Source: Saururus chinensis (lineage: Eukaryota > Streptophyta > Magnoliopsida > Piperales > Saururaceae). From it: 64,000 nt of DNA. A program made the translations under genes and the position numbers. Positions within the stretch are counted from its first letter, which is position 1, and each line of letters starts with the position of its first letter. Below, one piece after another: positions 23,633 to 36,409 of the stretch. The DNA lies in the NCBI GenBank assembly GCA_035235625.1, contig CP141145.1:25112563-25176562 (forward strand). The letters run 5' to 3'. Below the pieces are notes generated by a model that was not told the origin of the DNA, searched no databases, and saw only the letters and a program-made list of their open reading frames with translations.

Positions 23633-25329
23633 ATTCACTTAATTCATAACAAATATAACTATTCAATATGCCATCAATAACTATTCACTTAAAATACTTG
23701 AATTTTAGATTATTGAAAAAACTACAACTAAGACACACCCATATTAGAAGAGACACTAGCTCCTTGGTTTTCGGAATTCTTGGTTACTTTTAGCATTGGA
23801 GCTAAAAGTACCAACCACTTTCCCACATAGGCACTTGGTCCATGTATAAGCATTGTTCCTTACATTAACTTTTATAAATGACATATTGTCATACTATATA
23901 ATATGATCATGGTGTTTTATGTCACAAACATCTTCAACATTAACTAATATATAATACAAAATGTTGTTGGGTCAAGTTTCAATTGAATCTCCTCTTACAA
24001 CTCAGTTCATTTTCAACATGGAAGACTTTTCTAGTGTTTGCCAATAATATTAAGTAAATAAGTAACAGAAATAGTAGAATAAACAATTGATCAAAATAAC
24101 TACTTCACTTATATTGATACATATAAAATGGAACATTGTGCAACAAAATACCTGAGAAGCAACACTTAGATCAGAACTTTTGTCAACAAAGCTATCAAGC
24201 TTCTCACCTCATGCAAGAAAACTATCAATTGTCTTATGCTGCATCCAAAAATTTGAAGGAAAACCACATTATTAAAATAACCGGTTAGCAATCACAATTT
24301 AATGGTGCCTTGCATTTAGCAAAATTTCAAATGGGACCAAGTTGAAAGTTCCACCAATTTCATTTAGCCGATTTCTTTGTGAGAGTGAGTTACTGAACTT
24401 CATCCCAAGCAATTTCAGAAGAAGACAACAATATATGCATAAGAATTATATGGTCCATTACAATGCAATATATGTGCTATAAAGTTTAAACAATTTCATT
24501 CTTGGAATATGCAAAGTGATTTCACAAAATCATCAACCAATCTTACCTTTCAATTAAAAGAAGAAAAAAAAGACATAAAAGAAACTATAGAAGATAAATG
24601 TATAGAAGTAGAAGCAACTCTTAGAGGAGAAAAAAAATTAAAGGTAGAGAAAGGAAAATCAAGGAGAAAGGTTAGAAAAACATTTTCGCTGGAAGTGTGC
24701 TTCCCCTATTCTAAAGAAAAATTTTATGTAGAAAAGAATTGGCCAACATAATTTTAGATAATTTTTATTTACTGACATAGATCTTAAACAAACAAAAACG
24801 TCCAATTCCACATCTCAAAGAAATGAGAAAACTAAACATTGCTTCAAAGTTCAAAGGGAAATAAAGTTGCTCTTGCAATATATACTTCTCCAACGCCGCA
24901 ACTACAACTTAGAAATGGCAGAACACATCCTCTTTGGAGCTAGCTAGAGTGGCAACTATGGCTAGGGTATGATGAAAGAAGGGACTTTACCACCATTTTT
25001 TCATTGAAAGAGCAAGAGGCAAAATTTTGGTGTTTGAACTCTTCAATCTTCATTAACTTTTCGCCAGATGAGGGATTTGGGCAGTGATGATTTGGGCAAA
25101 GACTTGATAGAGGGAGATTAAATTTGGAGAGAGTAGAAGGGAAAGGAAAAAGGGCGGATGGATATTTGACAGAGGGAGACAACTCATCAGTGTTCATCGG
25201 ATTTTCGGTGGAAAAGAGAGGCTGCCGGTCCTTCAATTCGCCAAACACGTCCCTAGACCGATCCCCCTTCCCGTTTGGCCCAAAACTAAAGCCGAAAAAA
25301 ATTGTAACGCATGTGTTTAAGAACCGGGA
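23633..25329. other. 5' region of MULE 1
   Basis: Between the transposase start and terminal repeat copy B. AT-rich. An 80-codon Lys/Glu-rich frame (24509-24751, +) and a 102-codon frame (25248-24940, -) match nothing I know and are probably chance or non-coding element sequence. Confidence 0.45.
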
Positions 25330-25535
25330 TAGGATGAATTCATCCTTATAAAGGATGAAGTTGATTTCGTCATTTAGAAGGATGAATTTATAGTTATTTT
25401 AAAAAAAAACCATGTAGGTGCTAGCCCTTGGATGGTGCTTGCATGGCAAAAAAGAATACTATTTTGGTACTTATTGTTATCTCTTCGATATTTTAGTAAA
25501 TATTATTTTTATATTATTATTTATATATTTTTCCC
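25330..25535 (+). repeat. MULE-family terminal repeat, copy B
   Basis: GATTTCGTCATTTAGAAGGATGAA, an A-run, CATGTAGGTGCTAGCCCTTGG, GGTGCTTGCATGGCA, then AT-rich DNA ending in TTTTTCCC at 25535. Same order of blocks as copies A, C and D. It faces outward from MULE 1. Confidence 0.6.
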
Positions 25536-26900
25536 TAAGAAGAGAGATTTAGAAACTTACATTGAACCATCTAAATGTGAAGAATAATAGACAAAGAATG
25601 ACCTTGAATTGCATAGAGTATAACTTTCCTTAAAGAATATTTACTCCTTTTAGTAAACTAAATTGCTATGGGGTTTTCAAGTAAACTCTCCCCCTAAGAT
25701 AATTAGAGCCTTATGGGATCTGCACTCAACAAAAGTGAAGAATCCCCTTGTTCCTTAAGGTTGTTGTGAAAGAGTTGACTAGTTTCGATTTTGAGAAAAT
25801 ACAAAAACTGTTGTACAAAACATACACTCATAGTATATTTATGTAAAAACATGTAGAAAAGACATCCCAAAGGAAGAGACACCAAAACCTGTCCAAAAGA
25901 GATGTTTATGACTGTTAACATGAAAGGGTATGTGCAGTGATCAATTGCCCACATCTAGCAACGATCGGTTTAGTAAAAACTAAAACCGATTCATTGATCA
26001 ATCAATCACTTCACCAGCTAAAAAATCCTTTATAAATTTAGTCCTAAACAACAAGCAAAATAATCAATCGATCAACTCTGATCATGGAATCGATTAATCA
26101 CTTGGGCAATCAATTGGTTCAAATACTGATCAACTGCTTTATTCTAAAAACTCAACTCATCGATAGAGCTTTGTTCACTATTGAATGAAGACGAAAACTT
26201 TGCCTCCACTATGGTTTTGTTAGAGATGAGAACCTTTTTATGAGTGAAAGCATTTATTGAGAATAATTTTTGGTCATCTTGGAGTTATCCTCCGCAATAC
26301 CCACACTTTAGAGGAGCCATCGATCACCAAGATCAACATTACACACGACAATAGGAAAAAATTCCTCCCTCTTAGTATTGTCATTGGGCATTGCTTCCCC
26401 AAGGAGCCCTATTTAGTCTCCTTCTCTCTTTCCGTGGATTTGGCTTAGAAAAGTTGGTCACAGTTGCTTCCCTTCTTCTCGCCCTGTCCTCCCATTTCTC
26501 GAGCAAACTCTTTTCATTTTGCACCTTCATTGCCTCCTCATCTCGCTTAATGGGATTGTTCTTCTAGAAATATATGTTGGACCTGTTATCAACATAAAAT
26601 GTGACTGAAAATTGGCATAAGCTGAATAGCTTTCTCATACAAAAAATTGCCCCATTGTCCAAAATAAAAAAAAGGCCAAAAGAGTGATAAAGTTAGTTAT
26701 TGTTTTTAATACTTGTATTACTTGCCCTTGGAGGTAAGTTTTCTTTAATGCATGGTCAAAGATGTGTCCAGCCAACTCATTTTAGCCACTCACCAATTTG
26801 CAGTTGATAACTTCATTATTTGCTCTAATGACGCTTTTGTAATAAAGGCGAAGTGCAGTTATTATTGGTCTGATCACACACCTCACGCTCATGTGCACTC
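25536..26900. other. intergenic DNA before the PPR gene
   Basis: No gene recognised. 25935-26115 carries repeated GATCAAT and ATCGAT motifs like those in two LTRs of this window, so it may be LTR debris. The rest shows nothing recognisable. Confidence 0.45.
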
Positions 26901-26904
26901 CTCT

Positions 26905-27216
26905 AATGGCCCATGGGCCATGCGTGATGAGTGGGTTCGATGTGTAAAGCCCACTTAGTAGACAGTCCATAGTACAGTGATGGGCCTAAGCAGCCACCAT
27001 CTCCTGCAGCCGAGAAAGTAAAGGCCCAGTGGTAGCTCACACTCAAGCCCAACAGCGCGGCCCGGTTCGAGGGGCGCTCACAGTTGCATCACTGGCCGCC
27101 CTTCTGCTCCCCTTCTTCCCTTGATCCTTTCTGCTCATCAGTCGACCGGAGGAGAAGGTGGTGAAGGGTTTTGCTCTCTCCCTTCCAAAGAAACGATCGG
27201 TTCCACTTCTTTCGCC
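26905..27216 (+). promoter_or_regulatory. promoter and 5' leader of the PPR gene with GCCCA (site II-like) motifs
   Basis: Within about 150 bp there are TGGCCCATGGGCCA (a palindrome near 26909-26922), AAGCCCAC, GGGCCTAAG, AGGCCCAG and AAGCCCAAC. TGGGC(C/T)/(G/A)GCCCA 'site II' elements, bound by TCP factors, are common in plant promoters of mitochondrial and ribosomal protein genes, which fits a mitochondrial PPR protein. The transcription start is not visible from sequence alone. Confidence 0.5.
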
Positions 27217-30200
27217 ATGAAGCTCATGCAACCTGTCCTTGGTACCCTTTATCTCTTTCCCTGTGGATTGAAATATGGGGGAATGTGGTTGTACTTGTGT
27301 CTTGTTTAGCATTTTTCAATCTGTGTTTGGACTGATGTTCAAGCAGGCCACCGCAGGTCGTTGGGTCGAATACTGCGGACCCAGAGATTTGAATCGTGCT
27401 ATTCGACTGTTTCTTCGGAGGAATACGCCAAGCGGAATTATGCCAACAATGTCTCAGAGTATAACACTGTCGTTGGCTCCCTCACTGCTCAGAGAAGGTC
27501 TTAATCACTTTCCCTTTCTCTTTCTCTCATTTCTGCGGATGGGTTTTCTCTAAATTGCCAAATTTGGCTTTTTTTCTTATTCAATGTAGTAACTAGGTGT
27601 GGAGTTTTGCACTTGTGAGCTTTCTCTTTTTCTCATTTCTGCAGTTGGGTTTTCTCGAAAGTGCCAGTTTTTTTCTGATCAAACCTGAAGCGTCAATATT
27701 GTCTGTTGTCATATTCAATGTAGTAGCTTGGTATGGAGTTTTGTACTTGGGGATGAAGCTTTGGTTTTACTTTTTCATATATTATGGATAACGATTGATT
27801 TCTGCTTTTCTTTGGTTTCTTTTGAACTGAGTAATGATCAGTTTGACCTGTGCCAGGCATTACCTACTGAGAGACGTGTATGATGATATGATGCTTGATG
27901 GAGTGCAGCCCACTAGGGACACTTTTCATTCCCTTGTTGTCGGGACAATGAAGGGAAGCCGCCTCCAAGATGCATTCTTCTTCCGTGATCAGATGAAGGC
28001 AATGGGATTGGTTCCTGATGTATGTAAAATTATGCTTCACGCTTCCTCTCCTCACGTAGAGAACAAATTTTTTTTTTCAGTGAGAGCTTAAGATTCATGT
28101 GCTTATTACTTTGCTTCCAAACAATTATTTTCTTTTAGATATGAATGGACTGTTTCGTTTGTTGTCAGGTCTCTTTGTATAATTTTTTGATATCGACTTG
28201 TGGAAAGTGCAAGAGTTGTGATCCTGCAATTCAAGTATATAGACTTTATCTTTCAATGTTATTTATGTTCTTTACTTATTTAAAGTCTGGTGTATTGATG
28301 CTTTTGGAACATGTTGCCTTGAAGCTTTTGGAAGAAATGAAAGGAACTGGGGTCAAACCAAATGGGCAGACTTACATTTGTCTCCTAAATGCTTTTGCAT
28401 CTGCTGGCCATGTTGATCGAGTGTATGTTTGTACTTCATCTGTTTCTTCTTCAGTTCAATCTGCAGAACTTGTATAATTTTAGGTGATACTTTATGATAT
28501 CATAAGAACCAAGGCTATTGATTTTTATTAGTAGCTGTTATCTGGATTGGGCAAGATGACTATTTTTTATTTTGTCCTTTCTACTTTTGAAAGATGCCTT
28601 CGCTTGATTTTTCCCTTTTTACTTTTGATATACTCCCTCCGTCCTATTTTAATAGCTACAATTGAAAAAAAATACTGTTCTATAATAATTGCTCCATTTC
28701 ACTTAATTTAAACGTAGATGAATCTATTATGCTTCTTACTGTTAGAGGGAACAACCAGCTTACCACGAACGGGTAAGAAAGCAAGAGAGAATCTTTGAAC
28801 CCTGAAATAACCCAATTTGTGATTCCCTTCATCATTTGAGAAGTTACTGGTCAGAGACGAGAATGGGGGAAGACACCAGGAGAGTGGAAGTCGAGAACTG
28901 GGAGTTATCAGTTTAGGATGGGAAGAAGACGGGAGATAGGTTTTCGATAGTGCAAAAGGAAGGAGAACAAGATAGTGGATTGACTTTTTAGAGAGCTACG
29001 AGTTGAATTCAGAGGAATAGAAAGAGAGCAAAAGATGGCAAATGGGCGTGATGAATGAAGAACGCGAAGAAGACAAAACTGATTTCAGGAGGAAAAAGAA
29101 GTCAGGCTTGTTTATTACTAATGAGACTAGGGATTGACGGAGAGCAGGTAATTAAAATTAGAAGATCAAATGCGAAAGCAGCACGGAATTCATTCCAGAA
29201 GTGGGGAGGGAAGATCAGATGCAAAAACCTGACTGTTTCGTATTGATTAGACAAGAGACACGAAAGAGATACAGAGTGATGGACCTCTGCCGACTTTTCT
29301 GGGTATGTGCTTCTGAGACTGACGGCCATGGATTCACACTGGACGCGGTGAGACTTGGGAGCACTTGCAGTCGTTGCAGACTTTTCTGTTTTCGAGTTGT
29401 TATGGGGGTTTTCCATTCGGTGCATAGCCGGTGTTGCTGACTTTGGTCGTTCTGGGTGGAGCTCAGGTCTCTGTTAGAAGTGAACAGTGCTCTATGCGCC
29501 TTTGCATGCGGGGATCACGACGATGGTTGCAGAGTTTCCGGCCAGTGGATCAGGCTGGCGTCGTTTCTTCTACTCATAATAATAACACCCATTTTATTAT
29601 GCTAATACGTAGATGAGACTCGCGATAAGATAAAAATAACAAAAAAGAGAAATGGAGCTATTAAAATAGGATGGAGGGAGTATATATTTGTGGCTACCTT
29701 ATATAGACATTCTACTGCTTGAATGTTTGATCATTACTCTTGCTTTGCGGAATGCATGGTTGTTTTAGAACAATTAAACTATTTACTAACACTGAGAAGT
29801 TTTATATGCTATCAAGTGAAGTAATTTAATTGAGTGGAGAATGCTGTATGTGTGTATGTGTTTTATTTGCTGTCAAGTGAAATAAATTTGTGTGTGTGTG
29901 TTTCTTTATTATAGGAAAGTGGCAACTAGTGATAACTGACTCTCATAAATTATAGATATGCCATCGTTCGTGACATGACTGCTGCTGGACTTGGTTTAAA
30001 TAAGTTCTGCTATGCTGGACTTATCACTGCCTATAAGAACAAGACGCCCGTATCTGATGAAACACCAAACAAAGTATGTGGAATGTTGCTTGTAGATTGC
30101 TCAATTGCTCATTTCTTGCTTTTATTGTCAACCTTATAATCATTCATCCTTTGGGTAGATTGTTGAGCTTGTCAAACAATCAAAAGGATGGTCATCAATT

Positions 30201-33200
30201 GAAAGTTCAAGGGACACTGCAGAAAATGTGATGATGGGTGTCTCAGAAGAAGAGTTATACAACATTCCAACGGCAGAGTATATTCATAGGCGTGCTTTTT
30301 TGAACAGGCAGTTGACAGCTTATCATGTTGCCTTTCATGCCTGTGCAGATTTGCAGAACACAGAGGTATTTTTTAAGACGCTTGTGCCCTCTTCATTAGT
30401 ACACTGTGTTTGTGATGTAGAATGGGGAAGAAATTTGATTTTTGAAATGAGAAAGAGATTACAAGCTTGAATCCACAAGCTTCCTTTGAAAATCCACAAG
30501 GGTTTTTACGGAAAATTGGAGCTGAATCCACAGCTCTGGTTCAAATCCATGAGCAAGCTTCAAAACTGAGATTTCTTGAAGGAATTTTGAAATTCAAATT
30601 TGCTTGCCTTTCCCTTTCCTCCACCGCTATTTATAGCCTCTTGGCTGTAATTGACTATGACAGTACCTAACTAAATTATAGAAATGACAATAGTTGTCAC
30701 ACCCTCGCCATGCCCCCTTGAACTGACCCTGGCCAGAAAGGGATGACGAAGGTGTGACTAGAGGAGTTCTAACCCAAACTCGGACTAGATCGAACTACAC
30801 AACACTCACTTTGTGCAAAAGAAATTAACAATACCCACATAAGCTCATAAAAACGTAATGAAGTCTCAAACCTCAAAAAGTAATAAATAAGTATATGCCA
30901 TCAGAATGAGGCTCTCTCACAGCATAGTTAAGTCACAAATTCTTTTTGACATAAGTCAAATAAAGTCTATCCCAAGACATATATCTACCCCCTGTTCCAT
31001 GTCCACCTAATTGCCTCTGTGCTTGCAAAACAGATCATGCTAAACACTTGCATAGCACACCATATAGAGGATCTCCGAGGGATACCCTAAAATAGAATAA
31101 GGCAAATGGGGTGAGCTTAGCTTAGTAAGGGTTTAAAAATATAAAACTTACATTAACACCGAATATAATTATTAAGAAGCATAATATAAACTTTATGTAA
31201 AACCGGTGTTAATAATTCAAATCATCATAATCTACACACTCAACTTGTGCATTAAAGTGTCATAATTCATATACATCCCTTATAATCAAGTGTTAAGATC
31301 CATACACAGTCTATGTAAATAAGGTTCATAATTTATACATACAATTTGTGTAAATAAGCATCATTATCTATATACAAAACCTATCTAAATATGTATCATA
31401 ATAATCCATAAATCATTAATAGAGAAATCTCGATACCCGAAGATATCGTATCTTTACTTACCCGGTATTTCTAAGCTAAAATTATTAAAAGCAATTGACA
31501 AATATTGTAAATTAGAAGTGCCATTGTTTAGTTGGTGCACACGGATAAACTGGCCTAGAGCTTGCTCTAGAAGTCTCGATAAATATTCTCGTTATAACAT
31601 TTTTCTCTTTTCAATCCGGGGAGGAACCCGTCTTTTTAGACGTAATTCAGATAGAAAGCCTTACTCTTTCAAATGTAAAATTGATTTATTCAAATTCTCC
31701 GATACCACTAATTTACAAAACTACAGAATGCCACAGCTAATCACAAGTAAATATGGTTTAGCAATTCATTTTTATGATGTAACATAATTCATAGGTGAAC
31801 AATGTGAAGTACACGCAAATATAAGTAGTTATATTAATAAATAACTTTATCATGCATGAGACATGGTCCATACGTAGATAACAAGGTCATGTAAGTTTAA
31901 GTGTGTAAACACAATTAGTTATGTTCATAAATGTGTTGAAGTACATAAAACATGATTCATACATGATTAATGTCACATGGGTGTAAAATTCATATTTCAG
32001 CATAATCGTATTTTACTAGTGATACGTAAGAGACAAAAAAACCATCAAAGTCAAGCCTAAAAATAAGCATAAATTCACTTTTGCACTTGGCCAATCTATC
32101 AGTCTCAATGGGCAATCAATCGGGCACAAAGGAATTAAAAACATTCTTTTTGCCATTGTACCGAGTGATCGGCCCTCCCGGGCGATCAATCGGCTAGCTG
32201 ATTGATCGGGCTGACAAGGTGATCAATCGGTCGGCCCATAAACCTAAAACAGTTTTTTTTATTAAACGGCATCAATCCGAATCCATCTCTAAACCCTATA
32301 AAACTTTATAAAAATTTATTAAACTTCAAGTAATCATCATCTAACCCTTAGACATAATAGATTTAACATAACTAATGCATTTTCATGTAAAACACCCTTA
32401 AAATACCAATTCAAGAAGATTTAAGCTTACATGTCCATATATTTTAAAAACATGAATCTAACAAGAATTATGATGTTAGAGCAAGTAAAATCTCATTAAA
32501 CAAAAACCCCTTACCTCAAATAAGTTTGTAGACAAATATCTCATCTTAAGTTCAAGGAATCCCTATCGAATAAATTAAATCACATTAGACTTAAACAAAA
32601 ATTTTACTTTTTCACTAAATAGAGATTCAAAATCATTAATAGAAGATAGATCCATTATTCCCTTATGCCCAAAACATGGATCACTAGAGTAGAAGTAAGA
32701 ATAATAGATTTAGTCTTTTAAAACATGGTAAAAGAATGAACTTGGCGAGAAGAAGACATGGACTCCTATTTTAGAGGAGAACATGGGCTTGAAGGTAAAA
32801 ACACAAGAAAATATGGAGAGATACGAGTGATTTACCTTGGATTAAGCTTTTGGGAGTAGAGCTCTCCAAAGTCTTTAAAAATTTTAGCCCACGTAAGAAT
32901 GACTAATATGAGTATTTATACTAGGGTGAGTAAGTGGGCTTTGGAATGGGCCTAATAAAGGAATAAGTGAACTTACTTTGGGAAATGGACTTAAATTAAC
33001 ATGACATGGCCCAAGTGAGAAGCTGGTTAAGTGGGACCCACGTCCATCCATATCATACAGTAATAGAGTAAAACTTTACATATCTCACAATAGTACCCTT
33101 GTAACTGACTGAAATATAGACCAACAGAAACACCCTTGTAACTAATTGAATTACAGAAAGCAACAGTAATACCCTCTTCAGAATGTTCTAATGATTGGAC

Positions 33201-36200
33201 TCACTTTAAAAGGAAAATGACAGAAATACCCTTCTTCCATTTGACAGACTAAACACTGTGAACATGTAAGCAATGTAGGGACTGACTAAACTCATAGCAA
33301 ATTGACTGAATTAGCCTCCTGCATCAGTTTGTTTGTGAAATTAAAGGATTGTTCCTTGCATCGGCAATGTGTCGTGAGGCTCACCTTGAATTGACTCACT
33401 AGCTTGCTCATCTGAGCTTTCAAACAGGTCGCATATGCATAGTTTATGAAATTGCCTTGATGTTATTGATTATCTGGCAGTAGCTCTAGTGTAACTTTTG
33501 TAAGTGAAACTTAGATTTCTGGTGACAGTGTACAATGTAGTTGGTGTCCCAACACTTCTTGTTTTGTGTCACTGTTCTACATTACATAATTTTAGAATAA
33601 ATAGTACGACATAAAAATATATTGAATTATGATAATATTTTGAATTATTGAGACTATCTCGCTTTTGTGTCACTCTTATGAATGTGCATTTTTTCTAATT
33701 TATGAATATCAGGCGTCAATGCTCTGTAATTTTCTCTACAATGAGCTTTTATTGCATCTTCTATCCACTGTGATTTACCTGTGTTTTTTGTTCATTATAA
33801 TAGACATTGGAAACACTTGTGGAGATGCTTAAGCAGGATGGTTATTCCTTCGATGTTTTTATTCTTATGCAATCAATGAGGTAATTTGGATCAATTATGG
33901 TTTTTAGTACCAAATTTTTTTCATTCTTGATGGTGCTACATTCAATATTCATTACAATTTAAATCATGGTTGCTTATATAATTTGTGGATTTATGTTACT
34001 TTTCAGTGTGGCTCTGGTCTATTGTGTATATAATTAAGTGATTATTCTTTCTAGTACATAACAATTGAGATTCAAGATAACCTTTTAGTGGCTTCCACAA
34101 AGATTTCATTTTTTTTTCAATTAACTATCTCATGATCTGATCGAATGTCTTCAAAATTTGAAGTCTTAATAAGCATTTTGTGTCTCTATATCTCAGTATG
34201 GCTTTTTTTAATTGTTTACTATCATATTATGAGTCATATATGAACTTTGCTGAACGATTTATCTTTTGGGAAGCTATCTGAGGCGAATTATTAAAATTTT
34301 TAGAAATGTTTTTGGAGGGATGGATGCTTTAAAGTGGCTGTCAATTAATGTATTCAAAATTTGTTTGTTTAACCATGTTCTTCTGTCAATGGAGTGTGCT
34401 TTTTTGGTATAGATGTGACATTTGTTTCTTATGTTTAGTTTCTTTGTGGTTGACTGTTTGGGCATCGGGCTTTTGTAAAACACTGATGGACCTGCCAAGT
34501 TAAATTTTTTACCATTACTAGGACTTGCAATACATGTGCTGATTGGGTGACTATATCCAGAGAAAGGAAGCTATTTATTGTGTTAATTGTTGTTCTTGTT
34601 ACTAGCTTGACCTGCAACACTATCATTCTGAGCAGGTGCTACTTGCATAGTGGGGACCTTGACAAAGGCACAAAGCTTTTCGAGGACTACATGAGCGCAG
34701 GAAAGGTTCCCATGATTGAACTATATGTGGTATGCTTCTGCAGCTATTTAATTATTTATTGAGAATTATTCCCTGACACTGGTTGAAGTAGTAACATTTT
34801 GATTGAGTAATGTAGGAGAACTGTGTATAGGGATTTTTAGTACACATGTTAGGTGTTGGAAAAGGCAGCATTTTGGTAATTTGAAAGCTGAGAATTTTAA
34901 AATTGGATTGCTGGAGCAAAAACATGATAATTATATAATGACATTCCTTACAAACTATGGTGAACTTTGGTGACATACTAATAAAAATTGCATTTATGGA
35001 TCTTTGAATAGGCTTAGACTAGTGATTAATTTGATGAAGAAGTAGAATTTTGGATGTTTCAAAGGAAATCTATGTAGAACTGAAAAATATAGTAGCGGCA
35101 CCACAACATGGTAAATTAGTTCTTGAAAAGTTATTGATGAAGTGCATGCCATCAGTCCCAAATGCCAAACATGAAATAATTTAGCACAAAAGTATAGACA
35201 TTGATCTATCATTAACTCTTGTTATCTTCAAACTACAAAATAGTTTGATAGGGATATCTAATGTGGCCCAGATGTTTTGATTTTCTATGCTATTATAGGA
35301 CTTTTATTTTAATTTATAGTTCATTAGAAAAGATCTTATTTCTTGGATTAGGAAGTGACTTTATTAGGAATATTAGATTCTATTCCCGTTTTAACCATTT
35401 TAAGTCGGGTTGTTGTTTTTGTTTCCTAGTAGAATACCTAATGTACCTAATGTAAACCTATTTAAAATTCCAAGTCTTCAATGAAAAGAGTAGATGAATT
35501 GAGTGAATTTTCCAACGTGTTTCTTCTGAAGGAGATTTCCCATGACCGGTGCTGATTCTGACCCCATCTTCTGGTGCGCACTCTGGAAGCCCTTCTCTGC
35601 CTGGTGTGGACTGTGGCGGAACCCTTTGGTTCATACTCTTAAGTGTTTTATCTCCTCTGTCTACCTTCCCTACACACTTTTCCCTTCCTCACACCCCTTT
35701 AATTTTCACACATCCTGTTTGGTTGGATGCTGTCCTACATCATGGTTATATAATAAGACTAGTTTTGAACATCAGTCCTTTTCATGTAGTATTGGTCTTT
35801 CAGATGGTAAAATATATTTTATATGCTGTATCTGTCTAGTAATTTGAAACTTGAACCCAAAAGCAGAAGGTGAAAATTTTTAAGATTTGTAAGGCATTTA
35901 AGAGAAATTTTCCTTGCCCTATTATCAGAATCTGCTTGCAGATTTTAGAAAGTAAATTTGACCGTATAAAACATACTAGTCAGTGGAGTGAATTGAAGAT
36001 TCGGTGTATTGGAGCACTCCATGTGTGCCATGGTTGTCCACTAGGCCTTAAGTGTTGGAATTTTTTTTAGGTTAAAGTTCCTGTAGAGATTATATCATTG
36101 ATAAGTAATATTTAGTTGTGCACTCCCATGAAACTAGGGTGCCACTTGCATCAGCGATTAGAGGTTTAGAGTATGTGAGTGGTTCCCGGCTTCTGTAGAA

Positions 36201-36371
36201 AGGCCTTGAAAAGCCCAAAGTGGTGGTGGACCACAGAGAAATAATGCCAGATTTGTCCTTTTTCTCACTTTGTATGAGCTTTTAAAATTTGTGGTATGGG
36301 AATGATTGAGGGAACTGTTTCTAGTGATTGGCAACATTTGGTTTGCGCTGCTATATATATGCATAAGGATG

Positions 36372-36409
<38 letters not shown>

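Larger units (their letters stand above)
17083..25535 (-). mobile_element. Mutator-like element (MULE) 1, split by a solo LTR
   Basis: Transposase gene on the - strand in two halves (22353-23632 and 17083-18348), separated by a 3,994-bp LTR insertion with target duplications. The right boundary is terminal repeat copy B ending in TTTTCCC at 25535, upstream of the transposase gene. No matching left terminus was found, so the 3' end is truncated or too diverged. Minus the LTR, about 4.5 kb remains. Confidence 0.7.
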
